Shown piece after piece: positions 47,711 through 58,352 of a stretch of DNA of 64,000 nucleotides. How positions within the stretch are numbered: the stretch's first letter is position 1; every line of letters starts with the position of its first letter. Position numbers and translations under genes: made by a program. Source of the DNA: Xenorhabdus beddingii (GTDB lineage Bacteria > Pseudomonadota > Gammaproteobacteria > Enterobacterales > Enterobacteriaceae); the NCBI RefSeq assembly GCF_002127545.1, contig NZ_MUBK01000019.1, positions 1-64,000 of the forward strand. The letters run 5' to 3'. The notes under the pieces are model-generated. The model had not been told where the DNA came from, did not search any database, and saw only the letters and a program-made list of their open reading frames with translations.

Positions 47711-48115
47711 TTAACTTGGTGCGTTAAGTATACGGTTACCAATAACTAGCTTGCGATTAAACTGCTTAGGATTCCACGAATACTGCACAGATGAAGGGAT
47801 TTGCGTGCTATTACCGGAAAGACTTTGCAACGATAGATTATCTACTTCGAAGTCTACGCCTTTCATCTTAAGAATTTCACGTAAGATCGCATCGGTGCCA
47901 CCAGGATTCGTTGGCATTAGGCGACCTGTGAGGCTGTTCTTACGAGCCTTAGTATAAAGTCCATACCCGATTTTCATCAGTTCACCTTGCTTGATCAATT
48001 GATTAAGCGCACGGCCGATCTGGTCATAACTGGCAATGTCTTCAAAATCTTTGCGTTCAAAGACGTAACGTCTCGAACGTTTCAACTTTTGATTGATTCG
48101 AGCTGCTGCTGTCAT
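47711..48115 (-). CDS. AbiEi-like antitoxin/regulator (DUF6088 type)
   Basis: A 134-residue basic protein: MTAAARINQKLKRSRRYVFE, then DIASYDQIGRALNQLIKQGE and IGYGLYTKARKNSLTG. This looks like a small winged helix of the AbiEi-like DUF6088 family, known upstream of AbiEii-type genes. AAGGAGG sits 4 nt before the ATG at 48115, so that start is preferred over an upstream ATG at 48178. Such proteins usually repress their own operon and counter the partner toxin. Because the hsd genes follow in the same direction, it could control the whole island. Confidence 0.8.
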   Translation of the reverse strand: MTAAARINQKLKRSRRYVFERKDFEDIASYDQIGRALNQLIKQGELMKIGYGLYTKARKNSLTGRLMPTNPGGTDAILREILKMKGVDFEVDNLSLQSLSGNSTQIPSSVQYSWNPKQFNRKLVIGNRILNAPS

Positions 48116-48362
48116 AGAACCTCCTTCTTTATATAGAAGTATATACCAGTGGAAATAAAACAGGAATAAATACGACATTATCTAATATATAAATACGGCA
48201 TTAAAATTAAAAAAATATTTTTAATACACTGATTTATAGCCAATATTTTTATTTTCGCAAATATCAGCACAAAAAACAAAACATAATGACCTTCTTTAAA
48301 CATCAATATTTTCAATTTAAAAATATCGTCCTTTAGACCCTCAGCGTTATTCTGCGTTTTAC

Positions 48363-49604
48363 TTAACCTGAAATCGCATGGGCTTCAACTTTTGGTCTCA
48401 AGAACAGGGCCGGCAATGCCACCAACGCCATCACCCAAAATATGCCATATCCGATATGTTCATACATGAAACCCGCCATCACACTCATGACTGCAATACC
48501 GCCTCCCATTGCCAAAGCAGAGTAAGTCGCTTGCAGGCGAATGATTTCATTTTCCTTTCTTGCACCAATGAAACGCATCGCAGCCAAATGACAAACCGTA
48601 AAAGTGCCACAATGCAGGATTTGAATAATAATCAACACGGGTAATTCGGTCGATATTCCCATCAGCCCCCAACGAACGACACCACAAATCCCGGATAACA
48701 ACAGCAAATTACGCGCGCTCCAGCGGCGGAACAACCGGTTACTGAAGGTAAAGACCACCACTTCCGCCACCACTCCTAATGACCAAAGGTAACCAATGGT
48801 GGATGAGGAATAACCTGCCTGCTCCCAATAGATGGAGCCAAAACTGTAGTATCCCGCATGGGCGGCCTGCAATAAGGTTACGCAGGCTAAAAACTGTCGC
48901 ACTGACTTTTCGGATAAAAGTTCTTTAAAAGAAACCGCATTCGTATTGGCGGCCTTGATTTTACCTACCGGCATAATGGAAGGTTTCAACATCATTCCCA
49001 ATAGCATGAGGGTGATACTGAACACTAAAAAAGCCAGAATGATATGGTGTGTTCCAAATAAATCACGGCCAATCCAGCCGTTTAAACGGTCAAATGATAT
49101 ATTCCCGTCAAAATCTAAGCCGCTGATTGAAAAATTGATCCCATCGGCAGACATCAATATGCCGGTCAATGACGAACTAATAATAAATGCAACCGATCCC
49201 CAAACCCTGACTTTGCCATAATCAAAAGTAAACTGTTTTTGCCATGTTCCCGCCAAAGCATCCGATAAAGGCACCAACGGCGAAAAAAATAAATTGAAGC
49301 CTATCATGACTAAAAAAAGCCACGCCCAATGGCTGCCACAGACAAATCCAACGGAGAAAAGCAAAGCCAGCAGGGAAAGAAGCCGTAACGCCTTAATTAA
49401 TTTTGCGGGATCTTTTACCGTAGGAGAGATGATTAAACTGCCGATAAATCGAGAAACCAGCCCGATCCCCAGCAAGATGCCTATCATTGAAGGCTCAATA
49501 CCTTCACCTTTTAACCAAACAGACCAAAAAGGCAAAAATATGCCAAAAGAGAAAAAATAGGTGAAATAACTTAACCCCAACCAAAATGTTGATGGAACAA
49601 CCAT
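48363..49604 (-). CDS. hcaT: HcaT-like major facilitator transporter
   Basis: A 413-residue MFS transporter with about twelve membrane segments, close to E. coli HcaT (379): YFTYFFSFGIFLPFWSVWLKG, then DYGKVRVWGSVAF and LHCGTFTVCHLAAMRFIGAR. E. coli HcaT is a predicted 3-phenylpropionate permease. The start at 49604 matches the E. coli N-terminus. An insertion of about 35 residues near 165-200 (GINFSISGLDFDGNISFD...) is absent from E. coli HcaT. The catabolic hca genes are not beside it, so the substrate may differ. Confidence 0.9.
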   Translation of the reverse strand: MVVPSTFWLGLSYFTYFFSFGIFLPFWSVWLKGEGIEPSMIGILLGIGLVSRFIGSLIISPTVKDPAKLIKALRLLSLLALLFSVGFVCGSHWAWLFLVMIGFNLFFSPLVPLSDALAGTWQKQFTFDYGKVRVWGSVAFIISSSLTGILMSADGINFSISGLDFDGNISFDRLNGWIGRDLFGTHHIILAFLVFSITLMLLGMMLKPSIMPVGKIKAANTNAVSFKELLSEKSVRQFLACVTLLQAAHAGYYSFGSIYWEQAGYSSSTIGYLWSLGVVAEVVVFTFSNRLFRRWSARNLLLLSGICGVVRWGLMGISTELPVLIIIQILHCGTFTVCHLAAMRFIGARKENEIIRLQATYSALAMGGGIAVMSVMAGFMYEHIGYGIFWVMALVALPALFLRPKVEAHAISG

Positions 49605-49629
49605 CCCAACGCCCCCATTTTTCAAATGC

Positions 49630-49665
49630 AAAAAACCCGCTCAAAACTAACGTCATGAGTCGGGC
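49630..49665 (-). terminator. terminator of glyA
   Basis: On the minus strand AGCCCGACTCA and TGAGCGGGT pair with one bulge, followed by TTTTTT. It lies about 29 nt after the glyA stop. Confidence 0.8.
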
Positions 49666-49693
49666 TTATGAGTAAATTACACTTTATTTTTAA

Positions 49694-50947
49694 TTATGCG
49701 TAAACCGGATATTTCGCACAGATCGCCAATACTTTCTGCTTAACACTTTCAATCGTCGCTTCATCATTGACGTTATCCAGCACATCACAAATCCAGCCAG
49801 CCAGTTCGCGGGTTTCCGCTTCCTTAAAGCCACGGCGGGTAATGGCAGGCGTCCCGATACGAATGCCGGAAGTCACAAATGGACTGCGCGGATCGTTAGG
49901 TACGCTATTTTTGTTAACCGTAATATTGGCACGACCCAATGCAGCATCAGCCTCTTTACCGGTAATGTCTTTATCCACCAAATCCAGCAGGAACAGGTGA
50001 TTTTCCGTTTCGCCGGACACCACTTTATAACCACGTTGCAGGAACTCTGCCACCATAACTTTGGCATTTTTAGCGACTTGCTGCTGATAAGTCTTGAATT
50101 CAGGCTCCATCGCTTCTTTCAGTGCGACTGCTTTACCTGCAATAACGTGCATCAGCGGGCCGCCCTGAGATCCCGGGAAAACAGAAGAGTTCAGCTTTTT
50201 ATACAGCTCTTCATCACCGCCCTTCGCCAGAATCAAACCACCACGTGGACCAGCCAGGGTTTTGTGCGTTGTGGTTGTCACAACATGGGCATGGGGAACC
50301 GGGTTTGGATAAACGCCGGCAGCAACCAGACCCGCGACGTGTGCCATATCAACGAACAGGTAAGCACCAATTTCATCAGCGATTTCACGCATCTTCGCCC
50401 AATCAACCACACCGGAATAGGCGGAGAAACCCCCGATGATCATTTTAGGCTGGTGTTTTTGCGCTTGGGCACGGATATCGGCGTAATCGATTTTACCGCT
50501 TTCATCAATGCCATAAGGTACGATGTTATAAAGTTTACCGGAAAAGTTAACTGGGGAACCATGAGTCAGATGACCACCGTGCGCCAGATTCATCCCTAAA
50601 ACCGTATCGCCGGGTTTCAGCAGTGTCATGTACACTGCGGCATTTGCCTGAGAGCCAGAGTGTGGCTGGACATTGGCATAATCAGCACCAAACAGCTCTT
50701 TGGCCCGATCAATCGCAAGTTGTTCAACCACATCAACATACTCACAGCCACCGTAGTAACGTTTACCCGGATAGCCTTCCGCATATTTATTGGTGAGCTG
50801 AGATCCCTGAGCCTGCATCACTCTTGGGCTAGTATAGTTTTCAGAGGCAATCAATTCTATGTGTTCTTCTTGACGACAAACCTCTTGTTCCATCGCTTGC
50901 CACAGTTCGGGATCGTAATTCGCAATATTCATTTCACGCTTTAACAT
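49694..50947 (-). CDS. glyA: serine hydroxymethyltransferase
   Basis: A 417-residue PLP enzyme, identical in length to E. coli GlyA and colinear with it. The PLP lysine is in [16 protein letters not shown] near residue 230. It makes glycine and 5,10-methylene-tetrahydrofolate from serine. It is divergent from hmp, with a PurR box in the shared upstream region, as in E. coli. Confidence 0.99.
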   Translation of the reverse strand: MLKREMNIANYDPELWQAMEQEVCRQEEHIELIASENYTSPRVMQAQGSQLTNKYAEGYPGKRYYGGCEYVDVVEQLAIDRAKELFGADYANVQPHSGSQANAAVYMTLLKPGDTVLGMNLAHGGHLTHGSPVNFSGKLYNIVPYGIDESGKIDYADIRAQAQKHQPKMIIGGFSAYSGVVDWAKMREIADEIGAYLFVDMAHVAGLVAAGVYPNPVPHAHVVTTTTHKTLAGPRGGLILAKGGDEELYKKLNSSVFPGSQGGPLMHVIAGKAVALKEAMEPEFKTYQQQVAKNAKVMVAEFLQRGYKVVSGETENHLFLLDLVDKDITGKEADAALGRANITVNKNSVPNDPRSPFVTSGIRIGTPAITRRGFKEAETRELAGWICDVLDNVNDEATIESVKQKVLAICAKYPVYA

Positions 50948-51055
50948 TGGGTTCTCCTGACTCAGCCAACATCTCTAAAAAATACCCCTGAGGGCCAGAA
51001 TGCGACACAGTGTAAACTCTTTTTATCGAATGAGATAGTCTTGACAAGATAATTT

Positions 51056-51071
51056 ACGCAAACGTTTGCAT
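51056..51071. promoter_or_regulatory. PurR box upstream of glyA
   Basis: ACGCAAACGTTTGCAT matches the PurR operator consensus at all but the last positions and is almost a perfect palindrome. It lies 109 nt before the glyA start. Repression of glyA by PurR with purines is known in E. coli. Confidence 0.92.
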
Positions 51072-51240
51072 CACATCACCATCACGCATTGAGGACTGAA
51101 CAACGGGCAATAGCGCCAACCATTTCTGATTTATCAATGATATTTGTGATCTCTGTCAGAGTTTTCATTGGCGCAAATTCTGAATTTTTGATTTAAATCA
51201 AGACATTTCTCTTTTCTCCATTTGAAGTCTTCCCAAACAT

Positions 51241-51269
51241 TATAAGTTGCATTTAAAATACAACTTATA
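51241..51269. promoter_or_regulatory. NsrR-type operator upstream of hmp
   Basis: A 29-nt palindrome with outer arms TATAAGTTG and CAACTTATA. The core AAGTTGCATTT...ATACAACTT resembles the NsrR consensus of an 11-1-11 inverted repeat around GCATTT. It ends 28 nt before the hmp start, fitting nitric-oxide-relieved repression. Confidence 0.8.
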
Positions 51270-51296
51270 AACTTGAGAAAAATTCAGGAGCATCCC

Positions 51297-52487
51297 ATGC
51301 TAGATAGTCAGGTTATCGCGACCATAAAATCCACCATTCCGTTAATCGTTTCTACGGGTCCCAAGCTAACTGCGCATTTTTACGAACGTATGTTCAAACA
51401 TCACCCTGAATTAAAAGATATTTTTAATATGAGCCATCAGATCAACGGAGATCAGCGTGAAGCGCTCTTCAATGCCCTTTGTGCCTATGCTTCCAATATC
51501 GATAATCTGTCTGCTTTACTGCCTGCGGTAGAAAAAATCGCTCATAAACATACAAGCCTGAATATTAAACCTGAACATTATCAAATTGTGGGTACGCATT
51601 TATTGGCGACCCTTGATGAAATGTTTCATCCCGGTGATGAAGTTCTCAGTGCTTGGGGAAAAGCCTACAACGTACTGGCGGATGTTTTTATCAACCGGGA
51701 AGAGGAAATTTACCAACGCGGTGAATCTCAGGAAGGAGGTTGGCGTGGGCTGCGTCAATTCCGTGTTAGCCGCAAACAGCCACAAAGTGATGTGATTACT
51801 AGCTTCGAATTTGTCCCGGTTGATGGTGGCGAAGTCATGGATTACAAGCCGGGGCAATATTTAGGGGTCTATATCGAAGATCCCACGTTCGAGAATCGTG
51901 AGATCCGCCAATATTCTCTGACCGCAGCCCCCAACGGACGCCATTACCAGATTGCCGTTAAGCGTGAGTCTCAGGGCAAGGTTTCCAATTTCATGCACGA
52001 TAAAGTACAGGAAGGTGATCTCGTCATGTTGGCAGCGCCACGCGGTGATTTTTTCCTTGATGTGCAACATGATACACCGGTTACGCTGATTTCAGCCGGT
52101 GTCGGTTTAACCCCCATGATGAGTATGCTGCAACATCTGCATAATCAGCATCATGCAGGGGCGGTAAATTGGCTTCATGCCGCCGAACATGGTGGCTACC
52201 ATGCTTTCTCAAATCCGGTCGATGAAATTGCCCAATCCATGCCTAATTTATATTCGCAGGTTTGGTATCGTGAACCCCGGGATAGGGATCAGAAAGGCAT
52301 ACATTACCAACATACCGGACTGATGGATCTCTCTCTCGTAAAAGAATCGATAACGGCGGAAGGAATGCAATTTTATTTCTGTGGGCCAGTGGCTTTCATG
52401 CAATATATCGCCAAACAACTTCTGGCAATGGGTATTGATGAACAGCATATCCATTATGAATGTTTTGGCCCGCATAAAGTGATTTAA
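51297..52487 (+). CDS. hmp: flavohaemoglobin (nitric oxide dioxygenase)
   Basis: A 396-residue protein, the same length as E. coli Hmp. An N-terminal globin domain with the proximal haem His in [12 protein letters not shown] (near 85) precedes FAD- and NAD-binding domains with [11 protein letters not shown] and [10 protein letters not shown], ending CFGPHKVI. It converts nitric oxide to nitrate with NADH and O2. The ATG at 51297 has CAGGAG upstream and matches E. coli; an in-frame TTG at 51273 is disregarded. Confidence 0.98.
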   Translation: MLDSQVIATIKSTIPLIVSTGPKLTAHFYERMFKHHPELKDIFNMSHQINGDQREALFNALCAYASNIDNLSALLPAVEKIAHKHTSLNIKPEHYQIVGTHLLATLDEMFHPGDEVLSAWGKAYNVLADVFINREEEIYQRGESQEGGWRGLRQFRVSRKQPQSDVITSFEFVPVDGGEVMDYKPGQYLGVYIEDPTFENREIRQYSLTAAPNGRHYQIAVKRESQGKVSNFMHDKVQEGDLVMLAAPRGDFFLDVQHDTPVTLISAGVGLTPMMSMLQHLHNQHHAGAVNWLHAAEHGGYHAFSNPVDEIAQSMPNLYSQVWYREPRDRDQKGIHYQHTGLMDLSLVKESITAEGMQFYFCGPVAFMQYIAKQLLAMGIDEQHIHYECFGPHKVI

Positions 52488-52529
52488 CGACTTTGCATCA
52501 TAGTGAGACACTGAAATTCCTGATGATCC

Positions 52530-52557
52530 TTTACTCCCCCGCCAGGCGGGGAGTAAA
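52530..52557. terminator. hairpin between hmp and glnB
   Basis: TTTACTCCCC/GGGGAGTAAA around CGCCAGGC. Very stable, but without a T-run; it separates convergent hmp and glnB and may stabilise both transcript ends. Confidence 0.6.
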
Positions 52558-52573
52558 GGCGTGTCTTGTACGA

Positions 52574-52924
<351 letters not shown>

Positions 52925-52927
52925 TCA

Positions 52928-54550
52928 TTACCAGTTCTTACGCCCGAAACCAGAAGTAATCGGGTAACGCCTGTCTTTACCAAAATCACGCTGTGAAATG
53001 CGTGGGCCGATAGGTGCCTGACGGCGTTTATATTCATTGATGTCCACCAGCCGGATCACCTTGCGGACAATGGCTTCGTCAAAACCTTCAGCCACCAAGT
53101 CGGCCACAGATTTATCTTTTTCAACATATCCCTCAAGAATAGCATCCAGCATGTCATACGGCGGCAAACTATCCTGATCCAATTGGTCAGGCGCCAACTC
53201 CGCAGAAGGCGGACGATCTATGACACGCTGAGGAATGGCCGGAGAGACGGTATTACGGTATTGAGACAAAGCAAATACCATCGTTTTAGGGACATCTTTC
53301 AACGCGTTGAAACCCCCGGCCATATCACCATACAGGGTTGAATAGCCGACGGCTGATTCACTCTTGTTGCTGGTCGTCAACACCAGACGGCGGCGCTTGT
53401 TTGACATCGCCATCAAAATGACTGCGCGGCAACGGGCCTGCAAATTCTCTTCTGTTGTATCTTTTTCCGTCCCGGCGAACATCGGTTCAAGCTGCGCCAT
53501 AAAAGCATCAAACATCGGTTCGATGGATACCACGTCAAATTCAACACCCAATAATTCCGCCTGTTCTCTGGCATCATGGATGCTCATTTCTGAGGTATAG
53601 CGGAAGGGCATCATGACTGCCTGCACATGATCTTTCCCTAAAGCATCCACGGCAATCGCCAAGGTCAGACCGGAATCAATCCCGCCAGATAACCCCAGCA
53701 AAGCACCTTTGAAACCATTTTTCCGCACATAGTCACGTACAGAAAGAACCAGTGCCTTATAGATTTGTGCCAAGGTTGGCAATTGAGGAATGGGGTTTGC
53801 CATCGGTTCAATTTCCATGCCGTTGAAACGACACTGTTCAACCTGTTCCTCAAAAGCGGCCATACGATGGGTCATTTCACCATTGGCATCAAAGACTTTT
53901 GAACAACCATCAAAGATGAGCTGATCTTGCCCACCAACCTGATTAAGGTAGATGATGGGCAATTGGATACGCTGACAATGGGTTTTAATTAATGTACTGC
54001 GAATATTCGGTTTTTCACGGTTGTAAGGAGACGCGTTAATCGACAGGATGATCTCGGCACCCGCCTGTTTCAGGGCATCAATAGGTGCATCAAACCACAA
54101 GTCTTCACAGATCAATAAACCAAGGTTATACCCCTTGAATGGAATCACACAGCTTTGATCACCCGCATTAAAATAACGCTCTTCATCAAAGACGCCATAG
54201 TTGGGCAATAGCTGTTTAAAATAGCGGGCAACAATTTCGCCTTTCCAGAATAGGGAAAGCGCGTTGTAGAGCTTCCCATCCTGTTGCCACGGATGCCCTA
54301 CCAAAATGCCAACGTGGGCGCTTGCCGCCTGCAAACGTACCAATTGTTCACGGCAGCGTTGATGTAAATCAGGGCGAAACAGTAAATCTTCAGGAAAATA
54401 GCCAGACAGTGCCAGCTCAGAAAACATAACCAGATCAGCGCCTTTTGCCTGCTGTTCCTGTACAGTCTGCAACATGCGCTCGCTGTTGCCTTCGATATCT
54501 CCCACCAGCCAGTTTAACTGGGCAAGACCAATATTAAGAGTACGACTCAT
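52928..54550 (-). CDS. nadE: glutamine-dependent NAD+ synthetase
   Basis: A 540-residue, two-domain enzyme. The N-terminal amidase has the catalytic Glu (MFSELALSGY), Lys (FKQLLPNYGVF) and Cys (LLICEDLW). The C-terminal synthetase has the PP-loop LGLSGGIDSGLT near 285. It makes NAD+ from deamido-NAD+ using ammonia from glutamine. E. coli K-12 instead has a short ammonia-dependent NadE, so this is a gene-content difference. The start at 54550 matches the common MSRTLNIGLAQLNWLVGD opening; the frame extends 10 codons further upstream. Confidence 0.97.
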   Translation of the reverse strand: MSRTLNIGLAQLNWLVGDIEGNSERMLQTVQEQQAKGADLVMFSELALSGYFPEDLLFRPDLHQRCREQLVRLQAASAHVGILVGHPWQQDGKLYNALSLFWKGEIVARYFKQLLPNYGVFDEERYFNAGDQSCVIPFKGYNLGLLICEDLWFDAPIDALKQAGAEIILSINASPYNREKPNIRSTLIKTHCQRIQLPIIYLNQVGGQDQLIFDGCSKVFDANGEMTHRMAAFEEQVEQCRFNGMEIEPMANPIPQLPTLAQIYKALVLSVRDYVRKNGFKGALLGLSGGIDSGLTLAIAVDALGKDHVQAVMMPFRYTSEMSIHDAREQAELLGVEFDVVSIEPMFDAFMAQLEPMFAGTEKDTTEENLQARCRAVILMAMSNKRRRLVLTTSNKSESAVGYSTLYGDMAGGFNALKDVPKTMVFALSQYRNTVSPAIPQRVIDRPPSAELAPDQLDQDSLPPYDMLDAILEGYVEKDKSVADLVAEGFDEAIVRKVIRLVDINEYKRRQAPIGPRISQRDFGKDRRYPITSGFGRKNW

Positions 54551-54682
54551 AGAATGCGGCTCTCCTAGGCCATGATTCATCTCTTTGCCTTACTAATGAC
54601 CTTACTTAGACTCAGCATTAAAAAAGGCAGTTAATCTATATAATTTCTATTCAATTTAAAAGGTTCTGGAATAGCAGGAAAG

Positions 54683-56020
54683 TTATTCCTTGAAATCGTT
54701 GGCATCCAGCTCATGGCGCGCCAGCAACTTATAAAATTCAGTCCGGTTACGTCCGGCCATGCGAGCAGCATGAGTCACATTACCTTTGGTCATCTGCAGT
54801 AATTTACGCAGGTAATTCAGTTCAAACTGCCCGCGAGCTTCCACAAATGTCGGCAATGCCGTATTTTCTCCCTCCAATGCTTGTGTCACCAAGGCATCAC
54901 TAATGACCGGCGCCATGGTCAAGGCCACGCATTGCTCTATGACGTTAACCAATTGACGAACATTACCCGGCCAGCTTGCCGCCATCAGGCATTTCATGGC
55001 ATTGGTGGAAAAACTACGCACAAAGGGCTTATGGCGCTTGGCCGACTCCCGCAACAGATGATTAGCCAACAGGGGAATATCTTCCGCACGTTCATTCAAT
55101 GCAGGGATCTTCAGGTTAACAACGTTCAAGCGATAGTAGAGGTCTTCACGAAACTCATTACGCTGCATGGCTTTTGGTAAGTCACGGTGGGTGGCAGAAA
55201 TAATTCTGACATCAATGTCTATGTCGCGATTACTCCCCAATGGACGAATCTTCCGTTCCTGCAATACCCTCAATAGCTTAACTTGCAGCGCCATCGGCAT
55301 ATCGCCGATCTCATCAAGGAACAAGGTTCCACCCTGAGCCGTCAAAAATAACCCTTCCCGGCTACTGACCGCGCCGGTAAATGCGCCTTTGGCATGACCA
55401 AACAGTTCAGATTCCAGTAGTTGCTCAGGCAAGGCACCACAGTTAATGGCAATAAACGGCTTTTTCGCCCTGGGGCTTACCCGATGAATGGCCTGGGCCA
55501 GCACCTCTTTACCCGTTCCACTTTGCCCATTAATCAGAACACTCACATCGGATTGGGCCACCATCTTTGCCTGTTCCAACAGACGCAGCATCAAAGGGCT
55601 GCGAGTGACGATCTTCTCGCTCCATTGTCCGTCTATGGCGGGTGTCGACAGTTCCAGTGCATCATCAATCGCTTTATAGAGTGCATCACGATCAACAGGC
55701 TTGGTCAGGAAGCTAAAGACGCCTTGCTGGGTTGCTGCCACGGCATCAGGAATAGAACCGTGGGCAGTCAGAATAATGACAGGCATACCGGGATGCTGTT
55801 TCTGGATTTCGGCAAACAAGGCCATGCCATCCATTTCATCCATGCGTAAGTCACTGATAACTAAATCCACTTTTTCTTTTACCAGTATGCGCAATGCTTC
55901 ATGTCCACTCTCTGCGGTCGTGACACGAAACCCTTCGCTGGTCAGACGCATTCCCAATAGTTTTAACAAACCGGGATCATCATCCACTAAAAGAAGATGG
56001 GCGGGATGGCGCACTGTCAT
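54683..56020 (-). CDS. glrR: sigma-54-dependent response regulator GlrR (QseF)
   Basis: A 445-residue NtrC-type regulator (E. coli 444). The receiver has the phosphorylated Asp in VISDLRMDEMDG near 56. The AAA+ domain has GQSGTGKE near 168, GAFTGA (sigma-54 contact) near 217 and a C-terminal Fis-like helix-turn-helix. It is phosphorylated by GlrK and activates glmY. Three matches to its site lie upstream of glmY in this window. Confidence 0.98.
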   Translation of the reverse strand: MTVRHPAHLLLVDDDPGLLKLLGMRLTSEGFRVTTAESGHEALRILVKEKVDLVISDLRMDEMDGMALFAEIQKQHPGMPVIILTAHGSIPDAVAATQQGVFSFLTKPVDRDALYKAIDDALELSTPAIDGQWSEKIVTRSPLMLRLLEQAKMVAQSDVSVLINGQSGTGKEVLAQAIHRVSPRAKKPFIAINCGALPEQLLESELFGHAKGAFTGAVSSREGLFLTAQGGTLFLDEIGDMPMALQVKLLRVLQERKIRPLGSNRDIDIDVRIISATHRDLPKAMQRNEFREDLYYRLNVVNLKIPALNERAEDIPLLANHLLRESAKRHKPFVRSFSTNAMKCLMAASWPGNVRQLVNVIEQCVALTMAPVISDALVTQALEGENTALPTFVEARGQFELNYLRKLLQMTKGNVTHAARMAGRNRTEFYKLLARHELDANDFKE

Positions 56021-56022
56021 GG

Positions 56023-56907
56023 TTATTCAGCTCCTTTTGCTGCTGGGGGATTAGCTTCCGTTTTAGTTTTCGGGTCTTTCATTTCCGCACGGGTTGCCGA
56101 TTCATCTTTCAGTTTGGATTGACGGGATGAATCCTCCGTGCCATTCACGTGTTCTGTTCCACCTGGCGAGGCAATACTACTTTGATCTTGTTTGCGGGAG
56201 GAGAGCTGGCGTTCAATATCGGTCAGATTTTCTAGTTTGCGGGTCATTGAATTGAGTTCATATTCCAAACGCATCCGTGTTTCGCTCAAACGGTCAATTC
56301 TATTATCGCTGTCAAGCTGGAACCGCTGGAATTTCACCCTTTCTTCGGCGAGACTGATTTTCAAATATTGCTGTTCACGCCACAATTGGAACAGTGGCCG
56401 CAAAGCCACCGGAAACTGTGTACTATATTGATTAAGATTTTCTACAATTTTCCGGCGTTCTGCCAATGAAGAAGTCGCTCTGTTTATCAAAATACTCTGT
56501 TTGAACATTTGATGCCAATCAGTCGGATTGAAATGGTTCGCCATATTGCGGGCTTCAACTGAGGAAAATCGATCCGCACAATCAATCACTCTCAGCCAGT
56601 AAAGCCCGTTTTCTATTGCCGCAGGTTTCGTCATATCCCAGATTAAATCACAGTCCTTAAAACGATAATCTGTGACATGGTGCTCTGGCAGGATAGACTG
56701 AGCCATTGCTGACAAATTGTCTGTTCCGCTGGTTTTAGCACACCCGGTCAGTAGATAGGGAATAAACAATAACAACATGGCACGGAAACGCAGGGGCGAC
56801 ACCCGTTCCAGCATGGGCTGCCTAACAGCCGTTTTTTTCATTGGCTGAGTCACAATATCTTGCTGTCCCGTCTTCGTCATAAAGCGGTAAGTAAACCTGT
56901 TATACAT
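56023..56907 (-). CDS. glrG: GlrG (QseG, YfhG) outer membrane lipoprotein
   Basis: Up to 294 residues (E. coli 237). A hydrophobic segment ends in the lipobox YLLTGC near residue 56, so the true start may be internal, for example at a later ATG. The mature part has LYWLRVIDCADR, then a coiled-coil-like region with KLENLTDIERQLSSRK, and a charged, low-complexity C-terminus. It modulates the GlrK sensor. It lies between glrK and glrR with gaps of 5 and 2 nt. Confidence 0.9.
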   Translation of the reverse strand: MYNRFTYRFMTKTGQQDIVTQPMKKTAVRQPMLERVSPLRFRAMLLLFIPYLLTGCAKTSGTDNLSAMAQSILPEHHVTDYRFKDCDLIWDMTKPAAIENGLYWLRVIDCADRFSSVEARNMANHFNPTDWHQMFKQSILINRATSSLAERRKIVENLNQYSTQFPVALRPLFQLWREQQYLKISLAEERVKFQRFQLDSDNRIDRLSETRMRLEYELNSMTRKLENLTDIERQLSSRKQDQSSIASPGGTEHVNGTEDSSRQSKLKDESATRAEMKDPKTKTEANPPAAKGAE

Positions 56908-56912
56908 ATTAT

Positions 56913-58352
56913 TTAGTCATTCTCTGCGGTTAATGGCAGTTCAATTCGAAAACATACGTCAGCAAATTCGGATTCTATCAGATGGAGCTTCCCCCCCATT
57001 TGTTTAATACAATCTTGCGCGATACTCAAGCCAAGGCCACTTCCTTTAACCGCACCTTTTCTTTGCAGTTTTCCTTGATAAAATGGCTCGAAAATCATGC
57101 TTTTTTCTAATTCGGGGATAGGCGTTCCTGTATTGGCAATGTCAATATGAAGATTTCCTCCCGCTTGCCGACTGGAAATCCAAATGTTACCGGATTCAGC
57201 GCCATAGTGCACTGCATTGGAGTAGAGATTATCAATCACCCGCCTCAATAAGTTAGGTTCTGCCCAACAATAATCCATATTCAATTGAATTTCCGTATTA
57301 ATATTTTTTGCGCGGGCGGGCAGTTGATGTGACAACACAACACCATCCACAATGTCTTTTAAAAATACGATTTGATGCTCGGCAGAGCCATCCGCCAATT
57401 TTCGGTTATATTCGAGCAATTGTTCGATAAGCTGCTGTAAATGTTTACTACTGCTATCCAAAATGCTCACAACTTCTTTTTGATCTGCGGTCAGCGGCCC
57501 GGCAATTTCATCCGCCAACAGCTCTGTCCCTTCACGCATACTTGCCAAAGGTGTTTTCAGTTCATGGGAAATATGGCGTAAAAACTCGTGGCGCTGAGAT
57601 TCAAGCCAGGACAAACGTTCACTTAACCAGATAATACGCTGTGCCAGCGATCGCAACTCCCTCGGCCCCTTAAATGACTCAATCTCATTTTCCAATGATT
57701 GCCCTTTCCCCAACCGATTTATCATCCGTTCAATGCGTTTCACCGGCCCAATGATCATACGTGTAAACAGAGCCACCAAAAACGCACTTAACAAGAATAA
57801 AATGAGACTCTGCCAACCAAAAAGCTGGCCTTTATCTGCAATATCTTTTTGCAATTGTTCACCCCGGCTGAAAATGATATTCCGGGTTTCCTGTACCAAA
57901 AGATTATTAGCCGTGGAGAATTCTTCAAGTAATTTAGATATGGCAGGTTTCGGCACGCCATTACTACAGGAAATTGTCGTCAGCCCTGACAATAATTTAT
58001 TAAATTTTTCCGTATATTCCGCGTTGGCCAACATTGTCATCTGATTACCGAGCATATGGGTATATTGCCGGTATTGACGTTGATAGAGCTTTTCCAGCCG
58101 GGCGTCTCCCAAGACACAATATTGGCGGTAACTACGTTCCATCTCAAGGGCAACACCAATCATGGCTTCGCTACGACGGGCATCCGACAACGTTGCACGG
58201 CTAATTTCAGCGGCTTGGGTACTCAACTGGTCAAGGCTTTGATAGGCTTGATAGGCCAGTACCAATAATGGCAACAATACCAGCCAGAAAGCCATGACAA
58301 CCAATTGGCGCAATGAGCGCGGAAATAAACGCCATTTTTTTAAAGAAATCAT
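56913..58352 (-). CDS. glrK: sensor histidine kinase GlrK (QseE)
   Basis: A 479-residue kinase (E. coli 475). Two membrane segments (about 15-37 and 170-190) bound a periplasmic sensor region. A HAMP segment follows, then HisKA with SHELKTPLASM (phospho-His near 260) and an HATPase with DNLYSNAVHYGAESGN and GSGLGLSIAQDC. It phosphorylates GlrR. The ATG at 58352 (MISLKKWRLFPRSL) matches E. coli and has AGGT upstream; an ATG at 58388 is not used. Confidence 0.97.
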   Translation of the reverse strand: MISLKKWRLFPRSLRQLVVMAFWLVLLPLLVLAYQAYQSLDQLSTQAAEISRATLSDARRSEAMIGVALEMERSYRQYCVLGDARLEKLYQRQYRQYTHMLGNQMTMLANAEYTEKFNKLLSGLTTISCSNGVPKPAISKLLEEFSTANNLLVQETRNIIFSRGEQLQKDIADKGQLFGWQSLILFLLSAFLVALFTRMIIGPVKRIERMINRLGKGQSLENEIESFKGPRELRSLAQRIIWLSERLSWLESQRHEFLRHISHELKTPLASMREGTELLADEIAGPLTADQKEVVSILDSSSKHLQQLIEQLLEYNRKLADGSAEHQIVFLKDIVDGVVLSHQLPARAKNINTEIQLNMDYCWAEPNLLRRVIDNLYSNAVHYGAESGNIWISSRQAGGNLHIDIANTGTPIPELEKSMIFEPFYQGKLQRKGAVKGSGLGLSIAQDCIKQMGGKLHLIESEFADVCFRIELPLTAEND

